64,000 nucleotides of DNA from Opeltia flavorubescens (taxonomy: Eukaryota > Ascomycota > Lecanoromycetes > Teloschistales > Teloschistaceae), in the NCBI GenBank assembly GCA_000442125.1, contig KE546980.1, positions 1,302,001 through 1,366,000 on the forward strand, written 5' to 3'. The notes under the pieces are model-generated. The model made no database searches, was not told the DNA's origin, and worked only from the letters and a program-made list of their open reading frames with translations. The translations under genes and the position numbers were made by a program. Positions 11,334 through 23,209 of this stretch are shown here, piece after piece (the stretch's first letter is position 1; every line of letters begins with the position of its first letter).

Positions 11334-12691
11334 GTGGATGGATGAATGGATGGATGGAGAGGGTGATGTGATCATAACAGTTTTTTCGCGGGAGTTGGGT
11401 GCGAGACGTGTGAGCTTTGTGAAAGAGGTCATTCTGGGCCTCGAGCCGAGGGCTATGAGCCAGGGCCATATCTGCCTTCTGCACTCTGCCATTCTTATGC
11501 AGAAAGGCTAGTATCACTCATCCTGCTCCATTATGATAAGGCATGGGTGAGCATTATGTATATTATTCTTAGCTAGGTTGGTCTGCTACTCGGGAAAAAA
11601 GCAAAGACGCAGTACAGGGCAATGGCAATGAGCGTTTTTAGTCCATGATATTCTCGTGTCCGCTCGATTTTTTTTCTCGGCTGCCTCGAACTTATAAGTC
11701 CAACTCAGATGGAGCCACACAAGACCATTGTGCATTTCAATCTCCTGTCACTGTCACCGTTATATGTACTACACATCTCTTGTCACGTATTATAAATCGA
11801 TCATCGAAGCAGGGGCAGGGATATCGACATCCTACGGCTTTTGAATCCTGCACTTATTATGCAGACTCTGTGTTAATGTATGCGCTAAGAAGATGTGAAT
11901 TTAATTGTATACATATTCTAGCATGATATAATGATTTGGAGCACATGGAACTCTAATAGAACTTCTCGGAACATCAATAACCTTCCATCGTTAGTCGCTC
12001 AATTCTACATTCGGAGGAGAAGTCTGGAGACATTGTGGTCACGGATGATTTCTTCGTTGGAAAGGACGCTCAAGCCTACATAACGGACGGTTTTTTCGTC
12101 CTTCGCTTGGCGGCTGAAGGAAGGGGAATCTGCGAGGGACGCCGCTGCAGCTGAGAATTTCACTCAAACATCTAACCAATGGAGCTGTTGCGGACTTGTG
12201 ATGAATATCAGCTGTGAATGAGGCGCAGGATCTTCAATCCTCAGAATCACTTCTAGAGACTTATGTCGGATGTCGCATTGCTTCGTCACTTGGTATTCTA
12301 TCGCAGCAATGATATGGTGTTTTGGCGAAAGCCCAAGATACTGTGAGATTGTTCACAAGGCTGCGGGTAGAATAAGGCATTTTGCATTGGTATGAAACAG
12401 ATTTGTTACATCTGACGTTGCCCACAATGCGTGTATCCAGCTTTACGGACGGCTAAATTTGGCATGGCAAGCGACCGCCCGTCAAGAGGTACGATCAACA
12501 TGGCACCAATGGCATGGGCCAATTTCCTCCAGCTAAGCATCGGAGGCTTTTATGTGCTTACCAAAATAAGCATGGCTAAGACACTTTGAAGGGTCATTGT
12601 TCGTCCCGCTTGACAGGGCCAGACTCAGCCTCAAAGGATCCCGATCCCAGTTTCAGCACGATTTCCCTACTATAGGGCCAGCTGGGCCGCA
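11334..12691. other. 1.36-kb intergenic spacer
   Basis: A short GGAT-type run near 11330-11360 follows the stop codon. The rest shows no protein-like frame, no tRNA cloverleaf and no long repeat that I can see by eye. Confidence 0.45.
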
Positions 12692-15600
12692 ATGTTGACA
12701 AGCTGGATGTTCCTGTTGCTTTGTTCGCTCTCTGCAAGGAGCTCTCCTGAAGGTCAATTAGACACTGGGTGATGGATATGACCGGCACTCGTCGTGAACA
12801 TGTCGAAACAATAACATCACCAGAATTTACCGACACTGCTGCATGTCGCTGTGCTTTTCGACCGGTTGATGAGGAAGCTGGCATCGACTCGGAGAATACT
12901 CAAGCTTGGCGATGTATACGACAGGTCAGACAGGATATCTACAGAGGATCATCTGGGAAATGGTACCTTTCACTTCGTCGAAAAACCCAGCCAGTGGAAG
13001 GTTATTCACTTCCAGATACCACGACTTGGTTCACAGCAAGTCGGGTCGAAGACAGACCGATTCAACTACGCTCACCCGATTCGACTCAACTCGACCCCTT
13101 CGATGAGCAATGCACTGGTCTTTTGGGGAACCAAAAAGAGTCTGTGCTAGACGAGAGCTCCAGATCACTCCTGGTACAAAGACAAGACTCAGATTCCAGC
13201 GAACGACCACCGACGTGTTATGGAGGTTCTCGAGCAGTCGCCATAACCATTCAAAAGCCTGATTCCTGGGAGAAGGAAGGTTGCTTGCCAGGTTTTCTAT
13301 GTGAGTGCATCCCCTTTCCCAAACCAACCTGAAAACTAACACAATGCAATCGTGGGAAGGCCAAAACAATACGATCGACCAGTTGCCTGAATACTGTCCT
13401 CCATTAGTAACCTGCCAAAATGCTAGGCTTTCTGGAGGTGGCTGTCCACCACAAGGCATGCTCGAGCCCGTCGTCTGTCCAAAAGGTTACTATTGTCCAC
13501 ATGGTGGCCGATCCCAGCTCAAATGTCCATCTGGGCATTACTGTTCGCTGGGCGCTTACAAAGCATCACCGTGTAGCCCAGGCGCATCATGTCCGGAAGG
13601 AACAGATAGAAACATGTCTTTCCTACCTCCAGGTCTGATATTGGCTATCGATGTTCTCATTTTGGCGATAATGTTCGGCTTCAGAATACGGAATAATCTT
13701 AAGAACAAGTCAAAAACCAGTTCCAAAAGTACACGTTTCTCGCGTTTCAACAGGACTGCAAGCTTCTTCGACAAGTCTCAGAATTCCAAAAAATATCAGT
13801 CGTTACAGGACGATGACATTGCTCTCGAATCTCGTATTACACATGTCCAACGAACAGATACCGGATTTGGAGGCAATTTTACACCAGTCGAGGGGCCAAG
13901 TGCTGATGATGAGCTCATATCTGATATCGACCTGTTCATCCAGTCAATGTCAAAATGCATTGGGACTGAGAAGTTCGGGCTCTCGTTTGAATTCTCCGAC
14001 CTTAAATTCCAACCAAAGAAAGCAAGCAAACCTATCTTATCCGAGGTTACGGGAAAGATTGATCGGGGTTCACTTTGGGGCGTTATGGGAGCTTCAGGTG
14101 CCGGAAAATCAACATTCGTCAACGTTCTCATGGGCAAGCAAGCGTACACCGGTGGCGTGACAAAGATCAATGGGGTCGCGGGTGATATCAAGAAGTATAA
14201 NAAAATCATTGGATACGTACCTCAAGATGACATTGTCCTGCCGGAGCTTACAGTCCGAGAAAATATCCTGCACTCTGCTCGCATACGCTTACCTTCGAAC
14301 TGGGGAGAGAGTCAAATTCAAAAACATGTCGACACCTTGATCTCATGCCTTCAGCTAGCCCACGTCAAAGACAGTCTCGTTGGCAGCGCTGCGAAACCGG
14401 TCATCTCAGGAGGCCAGCGGAAGCGCGTTAGCATTGGTATTGAATTAGCTGCAGCTCCGATGGCCCTATTCCTCGATGAACCGACAAGTGGCCTTGACGC
14501 CACCTCCGCCTCTTCAATCATGATGACCCTCAAAGAACTCTCACGTCTCAACATCACCGTCATAACAATCATCCACCAACCTCGTACTGAGATCTTCGAA
14601 TCCCTAGATTCCCTCATGCTCTTTGGTAAAGGCCGCGTCATCTACCAAGGTCCCGAACAAGATGTCCAAGCCTATTTCGAAGACCTCGGTTTCCGTTTCC
14701 CCCAATCTGCAAACCCGGCCGATACAATCATGGATATCATCGCCGGACAAGGCCACCTTTACAAACCCGCCGGCGACAGCGGTATTTGGCCCCTCATTCA
14801 CAATTGGAAACGGATGCAAGAATCTAGGACTCCGCGTCCGGATAGCAGTCTCAGCACCCACTCTACGCCATCCCTCGCCCAATTTCCCAATTCCGGTAAC
14901 CCTCGGCACCTCAGTGCAAACAGCATGGCCACTCTCACCAGCAATAACAGCAGCAAAACTCAAAAAACAGCTGAAGCACTCTCCTTACGCCGCAGCATTA
15001 AATCCCGCGGTGCCCCCTTCCATAAGCAAATCTACCACTGTTTCCTCCGCTCCCTTCTCCAACAGTACCGCCTCCGCTCCTCCCTGTTCTTCGAGATTGG
15101 CGTCTCTGCACTCGGAGGCTTCCTAATTGGCCTCGCGCAATTCAAAGCCGAGGGACAGAACTTCCGTGGTTTCTACCACCAACCTTACACCATTCTCTCC
15201 TCCTCCATTGATTATAGCGCCGTTCCGCAAATGGCACTGCTGGTGGGCATAGCCATCGGACTGATTGCGAGCAGTCCTGGCGTTAAGATCTTCGGGGAAG
15301 AGAAGTTGGTGTATTGGCGGGAAGCCAACGCGGGGCATAATCGTCTTGCTTATTACATTGGGAAGGTGTTGAGTACGTTTCCAAGAATGGTACTAGCGTG
15401 TATACACTTCACGGCTACGTTTATGCTCCTCTCTACGCCGAGGATTAGTTGGGCGGAATCTTTCCTCGCGAATCTTCTCTACTTCTATACTATTTACGGT
15501 CTTGCTAGTATCCTCTCTATGCTTACGAGAAGGGAAGATGGCCCGTTACTCGCCGTCATGGCCTCCCTAATCGTCGGTGTGCTCAACGGTATGAGCCCCA

Positions 15601-15857
15601 ACCTCACAACCGTGGGCGAGTGGCATATGACATGGTTCTGGCGCGCTCTACCGGGGACTTGGCTTGCGGAAGCTTATTTCGAGAAAAATGTCTCTCCGTT
15701 GGGGTATCTTTATGGGGTTCAGGATGCGAGTGATGCGACGGGGTATCGGTTGGGGAAGTTTGGGTGGGATGTTTGCGTGCTGGGGATTATTGGGAGTGTT
15801 TATCGGGTCTTGGCGTTTGGGCTTATGAGGGTTGTTAATCAGAGGGGGAAGGGGTAG
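12692..15857 (+). CDS. ABCG (White/ADP1-type) half transporter with cysteine-rich luminal head; 5' part frame-interrupted
   Basis: The 3' part is secure: exon 13360-15857, joined in phase to the frame ending at 13300 by the intron 13301-13359 (GTGAGT, ACTAAC branch). It has a Cys-rich segment (CPPQGM, CPKGYYCPHGG, CPSGHYCSLGAY), one helix, then the ATPase with Walker A GASGAGKST, signature ISGGQRKRVSIG, Walker B ALFLDEPTSGLD, and a C-terminal ABC2 membrane domain. At 12692 a signal-peptide-like start (MLTSWMFLLLCSLSA) is in the same frame as a coding-looking stretch up to 13137 (FNYAHPIRLNSTPSMSNA). The secure frame takes over there, one base out of register, at an A5 run. That means a sequencing indel or a real frameshift. 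The first intron is unresolved; its donor may be 12769. An N lies at 14201. Substrate unknown. Confidence 0.85.
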
Positions 15858-16749
15858 GGAGGGGACGGAGATGAAAGTGGGTTGGGTGTAGGGATTGGGG
15901 AGATGATTGAAGACTTGATGAGATGGATTGGGAATACATATAGGAAAAAGATCCTTTCACATTCACAGAATTTTCTCCTGTGATATATGTGAGTGTATCC
16001 ACCCATGAAACGAACACCCCAGCAGATGAACAGTGATACTTCAAGCTTTCCCGAGTAGAAGATTGTCCTTGTCAAGATGCCTCTTACCATTCTGTACCAG
16101 TCTTCGTGAACTGAACGTTGAGACCTCGGCACTTAGGACTGGCCATGACTCTCCCGTCTGCCTTCCCTTTCGCCTACAACGCGAGCTCGGCGAGGCGGAG
16201 CGACTTGGCCAAGGAAGCCAAGAAGCTTGGCTATCTTGGCACAGCGGAATTCTTACTTTCCGCCACTCTTCATCCTCTCCTCACTCTCTCGCAACGGCCA
16301 CAAAGACCGAGGGAATCGCACACCATCAGCATCTTGGCACTGAGCCAAGATGCTTGGATATGCTTCTAGAAATTCTTCCAATAATGCGTATGCCGGTAGG
16401 TGAAGTCCTTGTTGTCCCCCACCAATAATACGGCTCGTCATGATCATATCTGCTTTCCATTGACAAACTTGCATGTAACCGCGTACTTAGATATGTCTTC
16501 CATGTGTCTTGGCTTGACCTCGTGCGATGATGATAGAAAACATCATGCTTGGCAATAAGGCACAATGGGAGAATAGACATCCGGCGAAGAATATATAAGT
16601 ATCCTTCTTCCCCTTGGCAGTGTACTATTCTCTCTCTAGATCCACAAGTCTTTCTTTCAGACGGGCGTCTTAGAACACTAAGAACCTTATTTCCTCTTTC
16701 AACTTTCCATTCATCCATTCTGTATACATTGTACTTTGAACATTCTACC
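15858..16749. other. ABC 3' flank and ENA promoter region
   Basis: This 892-bp spacer is non-coding as far as I can judge. Its 3' half holds the PacC-type cluster described separately. A TATA-like ATATATAAG lies at 16590-16598, about 150 bp before ATG 16750, followed by a CT-rich leader. Confidence 0.5.
16204..16618 (+). promoter_or_regulatory. cluster of ten PacC-type GCCAAG hexamers upstream of ENA
   Basis: GCCAAG or its reverse complement CTTGGC begins at 16204, 16208, 16217, 16226, 16235, 16333, 16344, 16508, 16548 and 16613. The first two overlap as the palindrome CTTGGCCAAG. The pair at 16333/16344 lies inside a perfect inverted repeat with 11-bp arms and a 5-bp loop (16328-16354). GCCARG is the published consensus of the alkaline-pH regulator PacC, and fungal ENA genes are known alkaline- and salt-induced targets. 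About 0.2 such hexamers would be expected by chance in 415 bp. Confidence 0.8.
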
Positions 16750-19700
16750 ATGTTTTCTTCGTCTAAAGGGTACACCACCCAGGAGTACCCTAAACATCCT
16801 TTCACTTTATCCAATGAAGAAGTTCTTGGCCATGTCCAAACAAATGATCAGACTGGACTCGATCCTATCAAGGCTCAGGAGTTGCAGAGGACATACGGAC
16901 CAAATAAATTGGAAGGCGAAGGCACGGTAGAATGGTACAGGGTCCTGCTGAAACAAGTCAGCAATGCCATGATACTTGTAAGGATCGCTTAGCTGTATTT
17001 TCATGCTTCGTTGCTAATAGGGGATATAGGTTCTGGTGCTCGCCATGGCATTATCCTATGGGGTTACTGATTACATTGAAGGTGGCGTCATCACAGCCGT
17101 CATCGTTCTCAATGTTGCAATCGGATTCTATCAAGAATTTCAAGCGGAGAAGAAGATGGTATGTGTCAAAGAGACATCGGCCTTTTTTCAGATTTGTTGA
17201 CCTGGACATCTAGGATTCGCTGCGAGCTCTGTCATCTCCGTCGGCCGCGGTCATTCGTGACGGGCACATTATCACCATTCCTTCTGGAGAGGTAGTTCCC
17301 GGTGATATCGTTCAAATCAAAACGGGCGATACAATACCGGCGGACCTTCGCCTTATCGAAGCTATGAATCTTGAGTGCGATGAAAAGATTTTGACCGGAG
17401 AAGCTGTCCCCGTGGCCAAGGATATCAAAGTTGATTTTTCGACCAGCACCGAATTCGATACTGGTGTCGGTGATCGATTGAACATGGCGTATTCCTCGTC
17501 GACTGTCACTAAAGGTCGAGGTAAAGGTATCGTTGTATTCACTGGGATGTTTACGGAGATTGGAAGGATTGCACAGTCAATGCAAGGCAAGAAACGTAAA
17601 GCAAATCGCTCACTCTCACGGAAGAAGGGAGGTAACCTTCAACCTGCCAAGGGTGTCTTGTTACGGATCTGGGACGGGGTTGGCCAATTTCTCGGACTGA
17701 CTGTCGGGACGCCGCTTCAGCGAAAGCTCAGCAAACTTGCTTATGTGCTGTTTGGCTGTGCCATCCTCTTGGCTATCATTGTATTCGGCGTCAACAAATT
17801 CAATGTCACTAACGAAGTTGCTATCTACGCCATCTCGACCGGTAGGTACAATCTTTACTAAGGATACCAAAGGCTAATTCTTGTCTAGGTATTGCCATCA
17901 TCCCAGAATCCCTCATTGCGGTCTTGACTATCACCATGGTTGTTGGTATGACCCAAATGCGAAAGCGTCGAGTCGTCATCCGCCAACTTAGTGCCCTCGA
18001 AGCACTTGGAGGAGTGACAAATATCTGCTCCGATAAGACAGGGACATTGACACAAGGTCAAATGGTAACCCGCAAAGCCTGGTTACCCGGAGTCGGAATG
18101 TATACTGTGCATGACGCTGAAGACGCTGCCGACCCTACCAAGGGTAATGTTACCTTAGGCCCATCCCCCAAGCCTGAGACGCCAAAGAATCCAGAAAAAC
18201 CTCATCAGTTCTCGCCTGACCGCAACGCTCGCAAGGCTCTCGAAAAAGACTCCCTTGAAGAGGGCCCAGAATCATCTCCGAATGATAATCAGGCTCCAGA
18301 AGTCACACCGTCTCTTACGGAATTTCTCCAATCGACAGCGCTTTGTAACCTTGCACGAATCCGCTTCGACGAGCAAAAGAAAGAATGGCAGGCCATTGGT
18401 GATCCGACTGAAATAGCTCTTCAAGTATTCACCCACCGCTTTCAGCTCGGCAAGAAGGTCTTGGAGGAAGAGCAGGGTTGGACGCAGGTTGCTGAATACC
18501 CATTCGATAGTTCCATCAAGCGAATGTCCGTCGTCTATCGCAAAGGCGTGGATGAGAATGTTCACATCTTCACAAAAGGCGCCGTTGAAAGGATCATCGA
18601 TCTCTGCACCAGTATCGGCACAGGCACGAACCAGCGCCCAGTTACGCCAGAAGTCAAAGATGAAGTCCTGGGTCAAATGGACTTGCTAGCAGCCCAAGGC
18701 CTCCGCGTCATGGCCATCGCCCAACGCCAATCCCCTTCGTACACCTCCGAGACCCCACGAGAAGCAATCGAAGACTCCCTCACTCTTCTAGGCCTCGCAG
18801 GGCTCTACGACCCGCCCCGGCTCGAAACCGCCGCTGCCGTCCGCGAATGTACAACCGCTGGCATCAAAGTCCATATGCTAACGGGCGACCACCCATCCAC
18901 CGCCCGCGCCATAGCAAAAGAAGTTGGCATTCTCCCCCGTAATTCCGCCTCCCTATCCCCAGGAGTCTCAGCTTCTCTCGTCAAAACAGCCTCGGAATTC
19001 GACTCCCTCACCGATAAGGAAATTGATGCCCTTCCCACCCTCCCCCTCGTCATCGCTCGCTGCGCTCCGAGCACAAAAACTCGTATGATCGCCTCCCTCC
19101 ACCGCCGCCGCGCCTTCTGCGCCATGACCGGCGACGGCGTAAACGATGCCCCGTCCCTCCAATCCGCAGACGTAGGCATAGCTATGGGTCTGACCGGCTC
19201 AGACGTCGCAAAGGGCGCCGCGGATATCGTTCTCACGGATGATAATTTCGCGTCTATTGTCGCCGCTATTGAAGAGGGCAGGAGAATGTTCGATAATATA
19301 CAGAAATTCATACTGCATTTGTTGACGAGTAATATCGCCGAGGTTGTACTGTTGATTGTGGGTCTGGGGTTTCAGGATGAGATGGGGTTTTCGGTTTTTC
19401 CGCTGAGTCCGTTGCAGATTCTTTGGATTAATATGCTCACATCCTCCTTCCCTGCCTTTGGACTCGGGAGGGAGAGGGCGAGTGGGGATGTTATGCGCCG
19501 TCCTCCTCATGATACGAAGAGAGGGGTTTTTTCAAAGGAAATCATCGTTGATATGACCGTCTACGGGCTCATAATGGGTACTTGTACCCTACTGACATTC
19601 GTCATCATCGTCTACAGTCCTACTGGCAATGGGGAGTTGGGAAGTGATTGCAACCGCGGCTTTAATGATAGTTGTGGCACTGTGTTTCGTGCGAGGGCGG

Positions 19701-20173
19701 CTGTGTTTGCGGAGTTGACGTGGTTGATCTTGATATCGGCTTGGGAATTCAAATCTCTACGCAGAAGTCTGTTCAACTTGGATCCTGTTACACGTGAGGG
19801 AGGGAGGAGTAGATTCCCATTTTGGACCGACATTTATCACAACAACCGCTTCCTCTTCTTCGCCGTGCTTCTCGGCGCTCTTTCCGTCTTCCCAGCTGTC
19901 TATATACCCGGCTTGAACACTAAGGTCTTCAAACATACGGGTATTACATGGGAGTGGGCTCTTGCGGTGGGGGGCGTGCTGGTTTTTGTAGCGGGGGTGG
20001 AGGCGTGGAAGGCTTGTAAACGGCGATGGGGATGGCTGGAGCAGAGGAGAAATGGGGATGGAGAGGGAGAGGAGGGTCTGGGCTTTCGTCAGGGGTTTCT
20101 GAGTTTTGCGAAGAGTTTGAGTTGGGGGAGGAGTGAGGCTAGCGGGGACATGGGAGGAGGGGAGAAGGTGTGA
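16750..20173 (+). CDS. ENA1: ENA-type (P-type IID) Na+/K+-exporting ATPase
   Basis: Plasma-membrane sodium and potassium efflux pump for salt and alkaline tolerance. Exons are 16750-16977, 17030-17158, 17214-17841 and 17889-20173; the introns of 52, 55 and 47 nt all join in phase, giving 1089 aa, a normal ENA length. Motifs in order: YGPNKLEGEG at the N-terminus, ALSYGVTDYIEGGVITAVI (helices 1-2), the actuator LTGEAVPV, the helix-4 motif IPESL, the phosphorylation site CSDKTGTLT (Asp about 377), the hinge TGDGVNDAPSL, and six C-terminal helices. The acidic extension and C-terminal tail are variable. The upstream PacC cluster predicts alkaline induction. Confidence 0.96.
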
Positions 20174-20846
20174 AAATTTTTCTCGATAACTGCTTTTTTT
20201 TCCTTTGGTGTTGGGTGTATATTTACAGTAAGGGATCCTATAGTATTCTATTTTTCATCTTCACTCGCGTTTCATGACTCACAAACTGCAACGGAATAAT
20301 TTCCTATCATCCAGCCTCCAAACACCCTACAGTGGCCCAGCCATGTCACGTGGCTATTAATCATCGTTCTGAAACACCACCGAAGTCCCGAAACACCTCC
20401 TATATCCAAGCGCCCAAGCCTAGAGCCTCAACCACCATACATCGCCTCCCATATCACCAGTCAAAGTAGAATCAGATGACTCTCAAACGCGTCAGCCTCA
20501 ATAATCTTGGCTGGATCTATGTCCTCGAGTCGATACAAAAGCTTACGAAGCTGTTGACAGTATAAGAGTAAATATCCCATGAGCTGGCTAGGCACATAAA
20601 CAAAGCCTCGGCATTCATGCGTTATGCGTAGGAGTCTCCCATAATCTATTCCAGCAATTCCTCCGTCTCCAACTTCACTGTCTTCTTATTTTCTATCTTC
20701 TTTATTCACTTCATTCTTTTCACCTGTTTCTTTCGAGCTTTTTCTAACGGACGCCTGGTGCGCACTGTTGTTCTTGACTTGATTTCGGTTTCCTCCCATT
20801 TCGTCATCGTCTCTATATCTCCCACCAATCTTCTCTCTTCCCTACC
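20174..20846. other. intergenic spacer, ENA 3' flank and secreted-protein promoter
   Basis: No supported gene. A CT-rich tract at 20640-20840 directly precedes the ATG of the next gene and is probably its promoter and leader. Confidence 0.45.
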
Positions 20847-21863
20847 ATGCGCCTCCCCCAAACCCCCCACCACCTTCTCCTCATTCTCCTCCCCTTCCTC
20901 CCCGCATTCGTCCTATCCCAAGGCACCGTAACCCTCAACCTCGCCACAACCGCCGACGAAACATCCACCACCCTAAGCGTCCCCTTCAACAAGCTCTTCT
21001 CCTCCATTACCCAAAAAGGTGTATCCATACAAGTCAGCGCAGGCTCCAACGTCCCAATCCCGGACTCAAACATCCTATGCCAATGTTTCAGCGACACAGC
21101 GGGCACGCAGCCCCTAGGAGCGACTTTCGACAACGTATTCCCAGGCGTAGAGTTTTCGACAGAGCCGGTGAAGATAGGAGCGGTGTTGTGTAGCGATAAG
21201 CAGGGCTTAGCTACCAAAATGGGAGATTCTGGGGCGGGAGCAGGAGGAGCTGGGTCGGGGGGTAATGGGAATGGGAACGAAGCGCAATCTTCTCCGGCTG
21301 AGGTTACGACATCTACGTCTGTATCGGCAGCGCAGGGGCAAATAACGACACAACCCGCTTCACTACCACCACCGACAACTACTACATCTCCTCCTCCGCC
21401 ACCACCGAGTACAACGACGGCCGCAACCTCCCCCCTTGCAACATCCACCGCCTCCCTAAATCCCAACCCCAACCCCAATATCAATGCCTCCCCTCCCTCC
21501 ACCAATAACAACAACAACTCCCCAACAGCATCCCTCCGCTTCTCCCTCTCCACCAACCCTTCCGACGACAGCAGCACACAAATCTCCATCCCCATCAACA
21601 ATTCCATATTCCCTCTCACCAGTCCCTTGAACAAAAACGCAAAGGGCGTGACAGTGAGCGGGATATCTCCGCCCTCGTTTGGAAGCGCGGGGAAGTTGGT
21701 GTGTCAGGTTTTTGCGGATAAAGGGGCAAAGATGCCGGTGGGGGAGGGGTTTGGGGTCGATGATGAGAGGGTCCTTGGAGAGGAAGGAGGAGTGGGGAGT
21801 GTGGGGTGTGCGATGGTGGGGGGAGGGGAGTTTGGCGGGGTGGTGGGGTTGGTTGGGATGTAA
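20847..21863 (+). CDS. secreted two-domain protein of unknown function
   Basis: Single exon, 338 aa. A signal peptide (HHLLLILLPFLPAFVLSQ) ends near residue 25. Domain 1 (about 26-120) is a Thr/Ser-rich beta-type sequence with a NILCQCFSDTAGTQPLG segment. A Ser/Thr/Pro/Asn linker (about 125-225) with PPPPPP and repeated NPN follows. Domain 2 (about 226-338) repeats the pattern of domain 1, with KLVCQVFADKGAKMPVG in the matching place. I infer an internal duplication and a cell-wall or extracellular protein, possibly an effector-like one. No GPI signal is obvious. The coding strand changes from strongly C-rich to strongly G-rich along the gene. It converges on the bL9m gene. Confidence 0.8.
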   Translation: MRLPQTPHHLLLILLPFLPAFVLSQGTVTLNLATTADETSTTLSVPFNKLFSSITQKGVSIQVSAGSNVPIPDSNILCQCFSDTAGTQPLGATFDNVFPGVEFSTEPVKIGAVLCSDKQGLATKMGDSGAGAGGAGSGGNGNGNEAQSSPAEVTTSTSVSAAQGQITTQPASLPPPTTTTSPPPPPPSTTTAATSPLATSTASLNPNPNPNINASPPSTNNNNNSPTASLRFSLSTNPSDDSSTQISIPINNSIFPLTSPLNKNAKGVTVSGISPPSFGSAGKLVCQVFADKGAKMPVGEGFGVDDERVLGEEGGVGSVGCAMVGGGEFGGVVGLVGM

Positions 21864-22047
21864 GTGTGGTGTATAACAATGGGGGATGAGACTGGAAGGG
21901 GAAGGGAAGGGTGGATGGATGTGATACATACCTAGATACACATTTTGCCCTATATATATAACATGCAGGCGTAACACAAATCTCAGTAATCAAACAATAG
22001 AGCAACTTTCTCATCGATTTTGCAAATTTCTCCTCCAGTATCCAGAT

Positions 22048-22977
22048 CTACGATTCCTCTTCCTGCGCCCTGATACTCACCACCCTCCTCACCGGCTCGA
22101 CACCTTTCAGTCGTATCTCGATCTTATATTCCCCCAGAGCTTTAATTCGATATTCATCCCCATCCAAGTCCCCATCGAACTCTTCTTCCTCCATGATCGA
22201 AATATCCTCCGGCCCTAAGACAACTCTCGCGCCCTCCTCGTCTTCCGCCAACACAGCCTTGATCGAATCCACCATATCTGCAACGCTTACGGATCCAAAG
22301 ATCCTCGTAGCCTCGGGTGTTGTTGTTGCTGGCGCGTCTTGTTCCTGCGGTATCTGCTCCCCTCCCCCTCCAATTGCATTGATGGAGCTCCCGACGGGTT
22401 CTCTTGGCTGCTCTGCTTCCAGCTTAGGATTCCCTATAGGAACTCTGTAAAACACCAATTCTTTCGGTACGAGTCTTTCCAGTAAATCGGCCGCTCGTTT
22501 AACGTTGAGGAGCTTCATCCTCACATCCACGGCTGTCTGATAGGCTTTTTCGGGCTTGATGTTATCTCTATTCGCGCTCTCATTGTTTCCGAAGTTGAAG
22601 TCTCGTTCTGTGAGGATGTCCTTTTGATTGATGGTGCGGAGCTGTGCGGCGGTTACGTATTCGGCTTTGCGTTGGGGGTAGTAGATGTTGCGCATTCGGC
22701 CCGGGGCGATTGGGATTATGGAGCCTATGTGGTGGATCTTTGTCAATTACACTGATTTGTGAGAAGGGTTTTTAGGTTGAGGGCTCTTACCTTTACGTCC
22801 ATAGCCCCGGATGTCTTCGAGCAGCCGGACTTTGACGACATGGGGTTGCCGCAACTTCTTCTTCCCTCGTGTTTGGAAATGTGGTAGGAAGGCTTTGCTT
22901 GAGGTTTGGACACCGGCGAGTTGGCGCAGGTGTCCGAGGCATTGGGTGCTTATTGTAGGCTTCAGGATGGTATTCAT
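22048..22977 (-). CDS. MRPL50: mitochondrial ribosomal protein bL9m
   Basis: Large-subunit mitoribosomal protein. Exon 1 (22791-22977) and exon 2 (22048-22724) are joined in phase by a 66-nt intron (GTAAGA...ATAG), giving 287 aa. An Arg/Ser/Gln-rich presequence precedes the mature part. The L9 N-terminal signature VKVRLLEDIRGYGRKG spans the splice site and continues SIIPIAPGRMRNIYYPQ. A long fungal C-terminal extension includes an acidic EEEEFDGDLDGDE tract. I took the ATG at 22977 because it gives a compact presequence; the frame is open further upstream. Divergent from UBP16. Confidence 0.93.
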
Positions 22978-23209
22978 GGTATGGGGATATCGAAGCTGTT
23001 GCAAACATGGGACAGTGAGATACGACTTTACAAGAAGCGCATTGATTATGTAAGCATGTCTTTCAATGCGGTAATGGATTTGAAGACGACATACGACTCT
23101 CACCAGTCGAAAGATCCCCTGTGCAATAAACACCTCTTGCTTCGGCTTGCGACATTCTCCGCAGTTTGGTAAGATGGCTTATAGGTGACACAAATCAGGG
23201 TAGGCAGGC
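22978..23209. promoter_or_regulatory. shared divergent promoter, bL9m / UBP16
   Basis: Only 232 bp separate the two start codons, so the transcripts must share or abut promoters. I see no named operator. Confidence 0.5.

Noticed and set aside
10718-11511. Long minus- and plus-strand frames over the Tudor/AT-hook gene
   Set aside because: Low-complexity shadows of a Lys/Ala-rich coding region, with no starts or motifs of their own.
12769-12900. A start at 12769 for the ABC transporter
   Set aside because: The codon there is not a convincing ATG context, and the sequence lacks a signal peptide, which the luminal Cys-rich head requires. The signal-like start at 12692 fits better.
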